From positions 62,001 to 126,000 of the forward strand of contig JAWWOO010000004.1 of NCBI GenBank assembly GCA_033851545.1: a DNA stretch of 64,000 nucleotides. Direction: 5' to 3'. A program made the position numbers and the translations under genes. Of this stretch, positions 1-9,465 are shown piece by piece. Position 1 is the first letter of the stretch, and each line of letters begins with the position of its first letter. The notes beneath the pieces are model-generated. The model had not been told where the DNA came from. It ran no database searches and saw only the letters and a program-made list of their open reading frames with translations. The DNA is from JAWWOL01 sp033851545. Its GTDB lineage: Bacteria > Actinomycetota > Actinomycetes > JAWWOL01.

Positions 1-539
1 GGAACCGACCGAGGGCAGACAGACAAGTCATGAGAACTCCAGACAGCAGCCAACGCGCCCGGACATGTGGGCGCCGACCTGACACTGACCGCCGCTTCAG
101 CAGCCCCACATCCACCGCACAGTTGGAGAAGTCGGACATCGGTCCGAGAAGGTAGTCATTTCGAACCACGTCAACTGGCAGTCGGGCGCATAGCGCGCCC
201 GAACCTAGCAAGGGCCCCTAGCTCGTCGATCCCTGGTAGACGTGACGCCGGTCGACATCGGGCGTCCCCCAGGAGACGGCGTCGCCAGAGGTCAATGACC
301 GCGCCTGCTACGGCTGGGCCCGGATGACCTGCTCCTGGAGCAGCCCCCCGGGTGGCCGATATACGTCCGCCCGCGAAACCCCACAGGGATAGACCACCGT
401 CGACCGGCGGGATCCGGACGGTTGCCCAGTAGTGATCGGCGGAAAGCTTCGTCACCTGGCCCGCGACCCCTGGACGATGTAGACGGTGTCCCTTGCACTG
501 AGCAGTCGTACGGCGTGAGACGCCGGCTATGGCTGAAGA
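1..539. other. No recognisable gene
   Basis: I see no open frame here that looks like a real protein. Short frames exist on both strands but have no recognisable motif, no ribosome site and no consistent codon pattern. The stretch lies just beyond the decayed sigma-factor gene on the minus strand and probably belongs to the same degraded region. Confidence 0.5.
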
Positions 540-1419
540 TCTCAAGCGCAAGGCTCTGGACAAGACGTCAAGGCTAAGCCTGCCGCAGGGAAACCGGTCA
601 CAGTCAACAGTGGCGGCGAGCCGATCAGCCGGGTCGCTTCGGCGATCTGGTCGTGGTCTCACAGCGGGCGGTCCTGCTCCTCGAGGACGGCCAGGTCCCC
701 GTTGGCGTCGACGCGGGCGGCCCGCTGGGCATGCTGGAGCAGCATCAACGCGAGCAGGCCGCGTACCTCAGGACCGTCGGGCGTCAGCCGGGCGAGCACC
801 CGGCCGCGTCGGATCGCCTCGGCCGCGAGCTCGACTCGCCCGACGGAGGAGTAGCCCTCGTGTAATTGCTGATGGACCACCGCGAGGACCCCGGTGGTGC
901 GTGCGGCCAGCAATTCTGGAGGTGGCACGCGGTACGGGATCCCGCGGCGCGGAACTTGCGCTTGGCCTGACCAGCCGCTGGGCCATGGTCGCCGTCGTGG
1001 TCAGGAAGGCGCCGGGCGATCTCCTGCGTGCTAAGGCCAACGAGGGTGCGCAGGGTGAGCGCGACCCTGGCCTCGAGCGGTAAAGGCGGGGGCTAGCTGA
1101 AGATGAGCCGCAGCCGAACGTCGGGGAAGTGGCCGTACTCCGGGGGTCCGGCACGCCGGGCACCTCCCCGAGCTTGACCGCCTCTACCTCGCCTGGCGCA
1201 GCCGATCCAGGGCCCGGCTGCGGGCCGTCGTGGTCAGCCAGGCGGCGGGCCCCCCGGGACGCAGTCGGTGGGCTAGCGCTGCAGGGCCTTGTCGAAGGCA
1301 TCCTGTACACACTTCTAGGCCGGGTCCCGGTCACCGGTGACCCGGATTTCGGTGGCCAGTACCCGGGTCCACTCGACGCGGAAGTCCGCCGAGACGGCAT
1401 CCTCAGCGGTGACAGAGGC
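540..1419 (-). pseudogene. Decayed ECF sigma factor (ECF42-like)
   Basis: Pieces of an ECF sigma factor can be read on the minus strand in several frames. The N-terminal part (WTRVLATEIRVTGD, about 1330-1400) is followed by a stop. A middle part recalls the sigma4 region (ATMAQRLVR, about 1000). A C-terminal part (659-928) contains LTPDGPEVRGLLALMLLQH and AARVDANGDL, typical of the DUF6596 extension found in this class. The remnant then runs into DHDQIAEATRLI before ending near 543. Stops and frame changes show that it no longer encodes a full sigma factor. Its neighbour is the remnant of a DGPF protein. That pairing is known for the ECF42 group, which supports the family call. Exact limits are approximate. 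Confidence 0.75.
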
Positions 1420-1742
1420 CAGAACGGGCGCGGCTCGAGCGCCCCGAGCTTCGGGACCGGGTGCTTGGACGCCACCTCGATCGCCTCGTCGAGGTCGGAG
1501 CAATCGATGACGTCGAAGCCTCCGATGAACTCCTTGGTCTCGGTGTACGGGCCGTCGGAGACGACGACCTCGCCGCCGCGGACCCGTACCTTCGTCCACC
1601 CCGAGATCCCGTGCAGCCGATCGCCGAGCACGCGGACGCCGCGGCGGTCCATCTCCTCGACCCAGGGCTCGACGTCCTAGCCGGGCCCACCGGTCGGCTC
1701 AACGGGCTCTTGTTCGACGCAGACCATCCTCAAGTACTTCAT
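1420..1742 (-). pseudogene. DGPF (YCII-like) protein, broken by internal stop
   Basis: The frame starts with ATG at 1742 behind a good AGGAGG (1749-1754) and begins MKYLRMVCVEQEP. A TAG at 1677-1679 stops it at codon 22. The frame then continues with DRRGVRVLGDRL, GGEVVVSDGPYTETKEFIGG and FDVIDCSDLDEAIEVASKHP, the hallmark DGP-(F/Y) and acidic helix of YCII-related DGPF proteins. The family normally has about 110-120 residues, which matches the space. It lies directly upstream of the ECF sigma remnant in the same direction, the usual order of ECF42 modules. The internal stop could in principle be a sequencing error, but the decay of the neighbour argues for a true pseudogene. Confidence 0.75.
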
Positions 1743-2426
1743 GCGTTGCCTCCTCGGTTGATTGTTTCACCGGGACGACGAACGGCGGGCTACGGTTTCG
1801 ACGCCCTGGCGTACGCGCTTGGACAGGCTGCCTGCGACCGTGGCGCACAAGTTGGCCGGGCGTTCCGACCCTGGACGCGCAAGTTCCCCACCATCCGGGA
1901 TGTCCTCTACCATCCTTGACCGTCGGTCGGAACGGCCACGCAGCCGTCCGAGATCGGACGGCGCCTGATCCCCATGCGCACTCGTGCGACAACGGTCGCT
2001 GTCGCCCTGCTCGCGACGGTGCTACCACCGTCGCGCGCGACACTGCCGTGGCCCCCGTCCCGGCGACGCCGACCGCTGCGGCGGTCAGCCTGCACAGCGC
2101 GGTCCCCGTGTCCTAGCTGCCGGCGGATACGGTGCCGGTCGCGCTCCGCGGCGAGATGTACTCGGCCAAGGCAGCAGCGACCCGGGCCCACGGACTGCTC
2201 GGCTGTTGCAGCTGTCGAAGGACGCCACCCCCATCGCCGACCCACCCGGACCGACCGGCGACCAGAGCGCACGACCGCTCGGCGGCGTCGTTCGTACGTC
2301 CTCGCGAACCCACGGCCAGGGCGGCACCCGCACCGGGCGGTGGCGCAGGATCAGCAACGGGTTCCGAATGCCGGCGGAGCAGACCAGCCGGCCCGGACCC
2401 CGTCAGGCATCTACCAGGCGCGTTGA
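1743..2426. other. Region without convincing gene
   Basis: No frame here looks coding over its whole length. On the plus strand at 1974 there is a signal-peptide-like start (MRTRATTVAVALLATVLPPS) that loses its frame at once. Later frames (for example ALRGEMYSAKAAATRAHG near 2145) are also short. It may be the remnant of a small secreted protein. Nothing can be assigned. Confidence 0.4.
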
Positions 2427-3605
2427 CTAACTGCCCGCGCACACTCTCGCTGGGGATGCCAACCACGTACCCGCTGCGGGGACGGAGAGGATGTTGCCGC
2501 ATACCGCACCTTGGGCCGTCGTCTGCTTGTTGACGATCGAGGCGCCTGCATCTGCGCTGAAGACATTGCCTTTGACGATGTTGCCGCCCTGCCGGTACTG
2601 CGGCCCGTCCGAGGCCAGCTTGAGGCCGTACCCAGCGCTGCCCGAGATTCGGTTGTGGACAATGGAGTTGTTGTAGCTGCGCAGTTCTATGTTGCTGCCG
2701 TAGTCGCTCAGGGGCTCTGAGTTGTCCGCGCAGTCGTTGTCGATGAAGATGGTGCGAGTCGCGTTTTCCTTGACGTCGAGGCACTCAGACCCGTAGGTGT
2801 GAATCACGTTTCCCTGTACCAGGTTGTCGTGGCTGGCGTCGTCCGCATAGTCCGGCTGGTCCGTAGACTTGGGGCTGGTGCCGATATAGACGCCCTCGCC
2901 ATTGTGGTATACATAGGCTGCAGTCGCACTCGCCTTCGCGAGCATGCCACACCACTGAATCGTCGAATTACTGATGGTGTTGTGGGAGGCATCGTTACGC
3001 AAGCGGATGCAATCTCCTCCGGCCCCGCTCAGGAACATATCGTCCACCACGATGCCATGAACACCGCTAACGGTGTCAGAGGCGCCAACGAAGATCATCG
3101 TGCTGTCAACGACCTTGGCTGCCATTCTGTCCTTGAAAGCGTTGGCCACGCCAAGGTCCGTCGGATAACTTGTAGTCGGTATCGTCGGCTCCCCTTCGAT
3201 ACTGAAGCCTTGCAGATGATAGTAGCTATTGTTGACGCTGAAGATGCGCCCCACACCCATCAGGACAGTCCGTTGGCGCGCAGTGGCCACGAAGCCGGTG
3301 TCGTCACCTTCGATCGTGATCGGACGGGTCGCCGTGCCGTTCACCCTGGTGACGACCTCTTCGTTGTACCGGCCAGGTGCCAGATGGATGGTCACTCCGG
3401 GAGCTGCACGATTCAGAGCGGCCTGAATCGTCTTCAGTGGACTCTGCAGAGTCGTTCCAGCTGCCCTGTCCGACCCCTGCGGACTCACGTACTCGTCCGT
3501 GAGGGTCGAGACCGTTGCGTGGCCCGCGTGGGGAAGGGCAGGGACAAGAGCAGCCAGGCCAACGGCCAGCACGCTCGCGATGTTTCCTCGAAGAGTCACG
3601 CCCAA
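2427..3605 (-). CDS. Secreted right-handed beta-helix protein
   Basis: This protein of about 390 residues has an N-terminal signal peptide (roughly residues 1-30, ending LPHAGHA). A parallel beta-helix fold of the pectate-lyase type follows. Early motifs are YVSPQGSD, SPLKTIQAALNRAAPGVTI and HLAPGRYNEEV, which mark the DUF1565/pectate-lyase entry. Repeated turns rich in Asn follow (SHNTISNSTIQWCG, NLVQGNVIHTYGSECLDVKE). Such proteins bind, cleave or epimerise acidic polysaccharides outside the cell. It is the last gene of the alginate-like cluster, 57 bases behind the lyase, so a role in modifying or cutting the polymer is likely, but the reaction is not known. The start is TTG at 3605 or GTG at 3599; neither has a clear ribosome site. 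Local GC is about 50-52%, far below the backbone. Confidence 0.85.
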   Translation of the reverse strand: MGVTLRGNIASVLAVGLAALVPALPHAGHATVSTLTDEYVSPQGSDRAAGTTLQSPLKTIQAALNRAAPGVTIHLAPGRYNEEVVTRVNGTATRPITIEGDDTGFVATARQRTVLMGVGRIFSVNNSYYHLQGFSIEGEPTIPTTSYPTDLGVANAFKDRMAAKVVDSTMIFVGASDTVSGVHGIVVDDMFLSGAGGDCIRLRNDASHNTISNSTIQWCGMLAKASATAAYVYHNGEGVYIGTSPKSTDQPDYADDASHDNLVQGNVIHTYGSECLDVKENATRTIFIDNDCADNSEPLSDYGSNIELRSYNNSIVHNRISGSAGYGLKLASDGPQYRQGGNIVKGNVFSADAGASIVNKQTTAQGAVCGNILSVPAAGTWLASPARVCAGS

Positions 3606-3661
3606 GCTATCGACCGGTACGGGCGACGACTCGTTGGTCCAGTCGGGGGACCACGAGCGGG

Positions 3662-4438
3662 CTAGGTGTGGCTGATGTCCAACCGCGAGATCTCGACCTG
3701 TCCGTACGCTGTGGGCAGGTCACCGCTTGCCGTGTTCGACTGCACGTAGCAGCCGGCCTTGAAGTAGCACCCCGTCTCGAGCAGTGGTATGTGCGCCTTC
3801 TCGACACCGTTGTATGTCACGGTTACCAAGCCCCCGTTGACAGAAATCTGCAGATCGAATGGGGTACCAAGCCGATACTTCGCATCTAGCACGCCTGCGG
3901 TGGCGTCCCGGTTGCGAACGTAGAGGTTGGTCCCGTCAATCTCCACCATGATCAGGTAGTCCGTCGAGTTGTGGATCTGGCCGCAGATCAGTTGCGGCTT
4001 CTTCACTGGCAGATGCGTGATCGTCTGGGTCAGCGACATGATGTGCGTCCCAGAAGTCGTGGACCAAGAGGCCTGCGATCCATCGTGGTTCATCTCCCGC
4101 AGCTCCGACCTGGCGTACTTCGACCCGGCTTGCGCAACGTCACCACAGCGAGCCGTGAACTGAACGGCAGACACGACCGAAAACGAGGCATCGCTGTACG
4201 TCTCCAGTTGGGGCTGTTTTATCTCTTTGGTCGTCGGCAGCCCGATCTTCCAGATGCTGAGATCGAGCACCTGCGACGGCGCGAGCTTGACGGCCCTGAA
4301 CACCTTGCGAGAACCGCCTCTTTCGAAGTAGAGCTCGACTCCGGCCCCGGCAACCGCCACGACCGCAAACACCAAAGCCAGGCCGAACCGCCGACGACTA
4401 ACCGTCGGCGCGTCGAACGGCGGAGTATCAGGGACCAC
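3662..4438 (-). CDS. PL7-type alginate lyase, exported
   Basis: The 258-residue product carries the three signature blocks of polysaccharide lyase family 7: RSELREM (110-116), QIH (154-156) and YFKAGCYVQS (225-234). The catalytic Arg, Gln, His and Tyr are all kept. PL7 enzymes cut alginate (poly-mannuronate/guluronate) by beta-elimination. The N-terminus has SRRRFGLAL (14-22) followed by a hydrophobic stretch to about 34. This looks like a twin-arginine signal or membrane anchor, so the enzyme acts outside the membrane. The start is GTG at 4438. It sits downstream of the acyltransferase after a 263-base gap and upstream of the beta-helix gene. In Pseudomonas the alginate operon also carries a lyase (AlgL), but from family PL5. 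Here a PL7 enzyme takes that place. Confidence 0.9.
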   Translation of the reverse strand: MVPDTPPFDAPTVSRRRFGLALVFAVVAVAGAGVELYFERGGSRKVFRAVKLAPSQVLDLSIWKIGLPTTKEIKQPQLETYSDASFSVVSAVQFTARCGDVAQAGSKYARSELREMNHDGSQASWSTTSGTHIMSLTQTITHLPVKKPQLICGQIHNSTDYLIMVEIDGTNLYVRNRDATAGVLDAKYRLGTPFDLQISVNGGLVTVTYNGVEKAHIPLLETGCYFKAGCYVQSNTASGDLPTAYGQVEISRLDISHT

Positions 4439-4701
4439 TGATGGCCTTAACCAAACCTGTACACATGACCGGCGTAAGAAGCTTCACGCACAAAGCTCTC
4501 GGCGACGAGCACTTCCCGATGCCGCGAGCATACTTCGCCAGGCAGTCCTGTGCGGGACGAGCTCCCAGCTGCGGGCCAAACCCGGGCGGCCACCGGCGAT
4601 GCCGCAGGCTGCTCCGAGGACGGGGCCTGACGTGCTGGAGCTGTTGCAGCGGATCAACCTGCAGCAGATCAACACCGACGACTGGCGCCTGCCATTGTCG
4701 G
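4439..4701. other. Gap inside the polysaccharide cluster
   Basis: This is the only sizeable gap between the acyltransferase and the lyase. It may hold a second promoter for the lyase and beta-helix genes, but I see no convincing boxes. On the plus strand around 4630-4710 a short stretch reads VLELLQRINLQQINTDDW with sensible codon use and no start. It may be a fragment of an unrelated gene that I do not recognise. Confidence 0.3.
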
Positions 4702-6807
4702 TCAACCTGCGATGATCCTGTTCAGCGCGACGGTCAGTTCGGGTGTCAAGTAGTCGATGTACGTCTTCGTCAGGTGGTTGTCGTCCTTGAAGACCACGAT
4801 GTCGTTGACCACCGGCGGGCATGTCGTCTTAGTGCAGAACCACTCCGACGTGTCCATGATCTTGGCTCCAGCCTCTTCGGCAGCCTTCGCCTCCAGCCCG
4901 CGCTGAGCCATCGCATCCATCCGGGCCAACGGGTCAGACCGCTGCACCGAGCACTTCTGGATGTCACTGGCATTCTTGAGAAGGCAGTCCGGGATGTTGC
5001 CGACCACTGTGGCAGGGAACGGGTTGTCTTGCTGGTAGATCACTTTCTGGGCGCCGGACGCCTTGAAGTTGACGATGGCCGCCACCTCGCCATCGGGGTT
5101 GATGGCGATGTTGCGCAACTGGCTGGTCACCACCACGACATTGGGCTTGATGCGTTTTACCGCGGCGAACATGTTCGTCCGCCAAGTGTCGCACTCGGTG
5201 TAGACCCGGCCTAGGCCGCCATCGACGTAGTTGGTGTAGACGCCGGGTGGGCAGGCAGGCTTGGCGAGCAGGATGATCCTGTAGCTGTTCCGCTTGCCGT
5301 AGGTGTCGTACGCCGCCAGCCAGCCGGCCGCGTGCGAGTCACCGACTAACACGAGCGTCCTGGCTCCGCTCGGATTGCCGAAGGTGCACGACGCGATCGA
5401 GGGCACCGTGGTCTGGGTGTAGGAAATCAGGCACCCTCGGACGTTCGTCGAATCCTTCGCCGCATTGGCGACAGCGGGCGTGACATTGTTCGGGAGAGCC
5501 TTCACGGTCACAGCGGTGGCCAGTGCCTGCTGGATTTCGGTCAGAGTGGCTGCGGGCTTCACATGGGCCGCCGCGGTCGTAGAACCACTGCCAGGGATAG
5601 TGAGATTGGTAATGACCAGCAGCGCCGTGATGACGCTGGCGCCGACGAAGACACCACCGAGCGATAGCCCGTAGCCCGGCGTCTTCACCAGCCTCTTGCG
5701 GCTCCGGATCGGACCTTCGACGAGATAGTACGAGCTGGTGGCCAAGGCGAAGGAGATCGCAACGGCCACCCACTTGTCGCCGATGGTCATCGCGTGGCCC
5801 AGATACAGCGGGCCGATGATCAGCACCGGCCAGTGCCAGAGATAGAGCGAGTAGGAGATCGCTCCGACGAACTGGAAGGGCATCTGCTTCAACATCATCT
5901 CGGCCCCATGCGGGTGGCCAGGAGAACCACCCATGATCACCAGCGCCGCGCCGACCACTGGCAAGATCACGGCTGAGCCCGGGTAGACGGTGCTGCTGCC
6001 AAACGTGAAGATCGAGATGCCGATCAAGATCAACCCTAGCCAGGACATCTGGCTGGCGAAAGCCGGGGGCATCTTGGTCCACACCGGCACGGTGATCGCC
6101 ACGAACGCCCCGAGCGCCAGTTCCCAGGCCCGGGTGTGCAAGCCGAAGTAGGCGAACGACCTTGAGTGCGGCGTGATGTGGACGCTCAGGTAAAGCGACA
6201 CCGCGATCACCAGGGCCAGGAACCAGACCACCGAACGTAGGCGGCCGAACTTCCTACCGAAGGCCAGCCCGATGACGAACAGCAAGGCGGGCCACAGCAG
6301 GTAAAACTGCTCCTCGACGGCGAGTGACCAGAAGTGCTGGAACGGGCTCGGGGGGGCGGTCGACTGGAAGTAGTCAGTCCCGCGCTGAGCCAGCCGCCAG
6401 TTGATCCCTGAGATCGCCGAGAAAACTCCGTCCATGCTGGTCTGCTTGACCCGCAGAGAGCTGCCGTAGCGATTGAACGCCAGCACCGTCGCGATGATCG
6501 CCACGGTAGCCGCAGGCAGGATCCGCCTGGCCCGACGGGCGTAGAAGGCACCAAAGTGGACCTTGCCGGTGCTGGCGAACTCCGACCACAACTGCCGCGT
6601 GATCAGGAAGCCGGAGATCACGAAGAACACGTCGACGCCGACATAGCCCCCCGGGAACCCCAGTGCAAAGTGCCCGAACAACACCGAGAGCACCGCGATG
6701 GTGCGCAGGCCCTCAATGTCCGGTCGGAACTTGCGGACCTCGACCCCGGGCCTAGAGTGCGGACCCGGCTGAGCGGGGACGACCGGTCTGTCCAGGGTAA
6801 TCGTCAC
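4702..6807 (-). CDS. OafA-type O-acyltransferase with SGNH domain
   Basis: This is a 701-residue membrane protein. Residues about 25-400 form an acyltransferase-3 domain with FRPDIEGLRTIAV, LFGHF (likely catalytic His46), GYVGVDVFFVISGFLIT and FWSLAVEEQFYLLWP, and about ten membrane segments. The C-terminal third is an extracytoplasmic SGNH domain with GDSHAAGW (about 489-496) and DNHLT (about 676-680) as nucleophile and Asp/His blocks. Proteins of this build move acetyl groups across the membrane and attach them to sugars. The start at 6807 overlaps the end of the epimerase gene by 4 bases, so the two are translationally coupled. The likely substrate is therefore the polymer made by this cluster. 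Alginate is O-acetylated in Pseudomonas by unrelated AlgI/J/F/X proteins. Here one fused enzyme could do the job (inference). Confidence 0.92.
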   Translation of the reverse strand: MTITLDRPVVPAQPGPHSRPGVEVRKFRPDIEGLRTIAVLSVLFGHFALGFPGGYVGVDVFFVISGFLITRQLWSEFASTGKVHFGAFYARRARRILPAATVAIIATVLAFNRYGSSLRVKQTSMDGVFSAISGINWRLAQRGTDYFQSTAPPSPFQHFWSLAVEEQFYLLWPALLFVIGLAFGRKFGRLRSVVWFLALVIAVSLYLSVHITPHSRSFAYFGLHTRAWELALGAFVAITVPVWTKMPPAFASQMSWLGLILIGISIFTFGSSTVYPGSAVILPVVGAALVIMGGSPGHPHGAEMMLKQMPFQFVGAISYSLYLWHWPVLIIGPLYLGHAMTIGDKWVAVAISFALATSSYYLVEGPIRSRKRLVKTPGYGLSLGGVFVGASVITALLVITNLTIPGSGSTTAAAHVKPAATLTEIQQALATAVTVKALPNNVTPAVANAAKDSTNVRGCLISYTQTTVPSIASCTFGNPSGARTLVLVGDSHAAGWLAAYDTYGKRNSYRIILLAKPACPPGVYTNYVDGGLGRVYTECDTWRTNMFAAVKRIKPNVVVVTSQLRNIAINPDGEVAAIVNFKASGAQKVIYQQDNPFPATVVGNIPDCLLKNASDIQKCSVQRSDPLARMDAMAQRGLEAKAAEEAGAKIMDTSEWFCTKTTCPPVVNDIVVFKDDNHLTKTYIDYLTPELTVALNRIIAG

Positions 6808-8201
6808 AGGTCCACCAACTCTCGGTCAAGCCGGCCTTGCAGCGCCAGGTTGTGCTCCCACGCCATGCGCGAACGCCGGATCCGACGCAGGGAATTCGCC
6901 ATAGTTGCCAGAACCAGCAGGACGGCGATCAGCAGTGTGATGACCCAGACCGCAACAATTCTGGCCGCCGACCAGTCGCCGCCATTGCCGTAGCCGTTGT
7001 TGCCGTGCAGGGACACGCCCTGGGCGGCCATCTGGTTGTGCGCCACGGTGTTGTCGGCGAAGGAGTTTCCGCTGGACTCGCCGCGGACGTGGAGCCCGAC
7101 GCGGTTGTGCTCAACGACGTTGTCGGTGATCAGGTTTTTCGAGGAGGACGCCATGACGATGCCGTCGCCCTTGTTGCCGGTAACGGTGTTTTGCTCGATG
7201 TGGTTTCCGTCCGAGAACTCATCCATCATGATGCCATTGAGGCCATTGCCGATGGTCGTATTGTTGCGCACGATGGTGTTCGTCACGTGGTCAGACCCGA
7301 TGATCCCGTGGCGTCCGTTGTAGTTCGAGATGTTGCGCTCGATCAGCAGATTGGTCGAGAACGAATGCGGGTCAATGCCGTACAAGCTGTTGAAGTAAAA
7401 CTGGCTGTCCTCGATCTTGAGACCGTCGGTGTGGTCGGTGTAGATGCCGATGAAGTTGTGCTCGAACAGGCTATTGCTCACGGAGCCGGACGAACCCTTC
7501 TCCCAAGCCAAACCATAGGAGCTGTTCCAGTCCCGGCCCAGGTATCGGAAGGTCGAGTTGGCCACCGTCATGGTGCTGTTGTCGTTGGCCAGGACGAAGG
7601 GGCGACCGAGGTCAGCACGGACCGCCACTCTAGAGCCCGCGTTCGGGGTGTCTTGGTTGCTGGCGTGAATGTAGACGCCGTCAATGTCCAGCCTGCTCCT
7701 GGTGTTGACGGCCAAGAACACACCCGGATCGGCCTGCATGGTGACCTCAGTGGTCGTGGGGGCGGTGACTGAGATGTGCATCCCCTTCTCGAAGACCGCC
7801 GCTGCGTACATGGTGATCACCGAACCGGTCTGCTTGATCCAGGATGGGTCGTCCACCAGCGAGACCAGTTCAGCTAGTGTGGTCACCGGAGTGGCCGTGG
7901 AGATGACTTTGCTGTTCTTGCCACCTGTAGCCAGGATAATTGACGTGGGGTAGACCAGCAGTGCCCGGATGTGTTTGTCGGGCAACTGGACCTTGTTCGA
8001 GCCAGAGTCCATCGGCAGACCCAGGGTGACGTCCTGAATCGGGTCATAGGACGGCACGTAGGAGAGGCGACCGAAAGGCGCCTTTTGCAACTCCAACCCG
8101 GAGTAGGTGCGACCGAACACCCACGTGCCCATGACGCCGAGAGTCAGCGCAACGATGGTGACCAGGATGACCGGGCCGATGCCGATCCGCCCGCGCCTCA
8201 C
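6804..8201 (-). CDS. AlgG-like mannuronan C5-epimerase, membrane-anchored
   Basis: This 465-residue protein has a membrane segment at about 9-30, an extracytoplasmic beta-helix (about 150-400) and a second membrane segment at 413-434 with a basic cytoplasmic tail. The helix reads FRYLGRDWNSSYGLAWEKG, then YGIDPHS (274-280), HGIIGSDHV and NGIMMDEFS. These follow the order of AlgG, where YGIDPHD, HGIIVSREV and SGLVLDRNS occur. In AlgG the His of DPHD is the proposed catalytic base. It is kept here as His279, while the final Asp is Ser and the downstream Arg of VSRE is Asp. I call it an epimerase of AlgG type with a changed active site. It overlaps the glycosyltransferase and acyltransferase genes by 4 bases each. 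AlgG residue roles are from memory. Confidence 0.82.
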   Translation of the reverse strand: MRRGRIGIGPVILVTIVALTLGVMGTWVFGRTYSGLELQKAPFGRLSYVPSYDPIQDVTLGLPMDSGSNKVQLPDKHIRALLVYPTSIILATGGKNSKVISTATPVTTLAELVSLVDDPSWIKQTGSVITMYAAAVFEKGMHISVTAPTTTEVTMQADPGVFLAVNTRSRLDIDGVYIHASNQDTPNAGSRVAVRADLGRPFVLANDNSTMTVANSTFRYLGRDWNSSYGLAWEKGSSGSVSNSLFEHNFIGIYTDHTDGLKIEDSQFYFNSLYGIDPHSFSTNLLIERNISNYNGRHGIIGSDHVTNTIVRNNTTIGNGLNGIMMDEFSDGNHIEQNTVTGNKGDGIVMASSSKNLITDNVVEHNRVGLHVRGESSGNSFADNTVAHNQMAAQGVSLHGNNGYGNGGDWSAARIVAVWVITLLIAVLLVLATMANSLRRIRRSRMAWEHNLALQGRLDRELVDL

Positions 8202-9463
8202 AGTCCCACCAACTCATGGCCGTGGGCCCGATAGGTCTCCAGGTCCTTCGTGGCCTGCGTCTTACCGATGACCTCGAACGCCTTGGGGTTGCCCATGTAG
8301 ATCGTCGTCACCAGCGCGATCACCGTAAAGGAGGCCGAGAAAGGCGCCAGGATAGTGGCACAGATAGTCTGGAAGACCCGGTTCGCCCAGAAGTCAAACG
8401 CAGTCTGGTCGGACTCACGACGGCCAGCATTGACCCAGCCGGCCATGGCGAAGTTGAGCAACCAGCAAATCAATGAGCACCAGAAGACGGCAAACCAGGC
8501 CGAGGTGACATGCATCTTTCCGAGGCGGATGAGCACCAGGGCGCACGCCGAGCCGATGAACGTGAACAAGCTCAGCACGTAACGGATGCCGACACGGATC
8601 GCTGGGCCGAGCGGGAGCACGTCCCGGTTGACGATGGCGTGGATGTTGCCCCACATCCAGCGCCGGCGCTGCTTGAAGTAGGCCCCCCAGGTCCACGGCG
8701 ACGTGAGTTCGATGTACTCGTGAAACCAGCCCCAGCGCAGATCTTTGTGGGCCGCATTGCACCCGAAGGTCAAGTCTTCGCTGGCGAAGATGCGGAAGTT
8801 CCAGCCGATCATCTGTTCTGTGCGGCCGGTGATCGTCATCCCCTCGCCGTGGCAGAACAACGGCGCGTTCCAGATGCCCTGGAAGGTCGAGCAGTAGGTC
8901 ATGCAATTGTGGAACCGCAGGTCGTCGATGTGTGACAGCAGGAAGTGGCTGAACGGCCCGGAGCCGTAGCGAACCCGCGGTGCCGTGAGGCCCTGGCAGA
9001 TGTCGTAGTCGGCGGCGAACGCCTTCTCAAGGAACTGCCATGTAGGGCTCGTGTCGTCGTCCAGAAAGGTGATCTTCGTGTCGTAGCCGACCCAGCCCAG
9101 CTTCTCGCGCAGCGTTCGGGTGTACTCCAACGCCCGGCACTTGTACTGGGAGACCGCCGTGAACTCTTTGGGCACAACGATGACTCGGTCGGCCCTCGGG
9201 TACTCCTCAGAAAAGCCCGGCTCGATGACCACCCAGATCAAGTACTCCATCGACATCGGGTAGGAGCGAATCTCGTCGATGATCTCATTGACCCGCACGA
9301 CCTCCTTGCCGACCGAGGTGATCTGGATGACGTAGCGGTTGAACTTGGTCCGATCCTCCAGGAAAGCGGTCTGATACCACCACTCACCGAGGAGGAGTAA
9401 GCCCATCTCGAACAGTGGTCTGAAGTAGGCCAGCAGTAGGAACCACTGAAAGTAGGTGAGCAA
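8198..9463 (-). CDS. Processive family-2 glycosyltransferase (Alg8-like role)
   Basis: This is a 421-residue membrane glycosyltransferase. Hydrophobic segments lie at the N-terminus (about 5-30) and at about 290-395. The catalytic domain between them has the GT2 features LDDDT (134-138, metal and sugar nucleotide), SED (228-230, catalytic base) and QRRRW (265-269, the processive QxxRW motif). The stretch YKCRALEYTRTLREKLGW is like egghead-type beta-1,4-mannosyltransferases. No PilZ domain follows the last membrane helices, unlike some c-di-GMP-controlled synthases. It starts 3 bases after the dehydrogenase stop and overlaps the epimerase start by 4 bases. It is the only polymerase in the cluster, so it should make and export the backbone whose sugar is oxidised by the dehydrogenase product. 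Confidence 0.92.
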   Translation of the reverse strand: MLTYFQWFLLLAYFRPLFEMGLLLLGEWWYQTAFLEDRTKFNRYVIQITSVGKEVVRVNEIIDEIRSYPMSMEYLIWVVIEPGFSEEYPRADRVIVVPKEFTAVSQYKCRALEYTRTLREKLGWVGYDTKITFLDDDTSPTWQFLEKAFAADYDICQGLTAPRVRYGSGPFSHFLLSHIDDLRFHNCMTYCSTFQGIWNAPLFCHGEGMTITGRTEQMIGWNFRIFASEDLTFGCNAAHKDLRWGWFHEYIELTSPWTWGAYFKQRRRWMWGNIHAIVNRDVLPLGPAIRVGIRYVLSLFTFIGSACALVLIRLGKMHVTSAWFAVFWCSLICWLLNFAMAGWVNAGRRESDQTAFDFWANRVFQTICATILAPFSASFTVIALVTTIYMGNPKAFEVIGKTQATKDLETYRAHGHELVGL

Positions 9464-9465
9464 GG

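Noticed and set aside
4441..5214. 257-codon plus-strand frame opposite the acyltransferase end
   Set aside because: The minus strand carries the SGNH motifs; the plus frame is an antisense shadow with no homology pattern.
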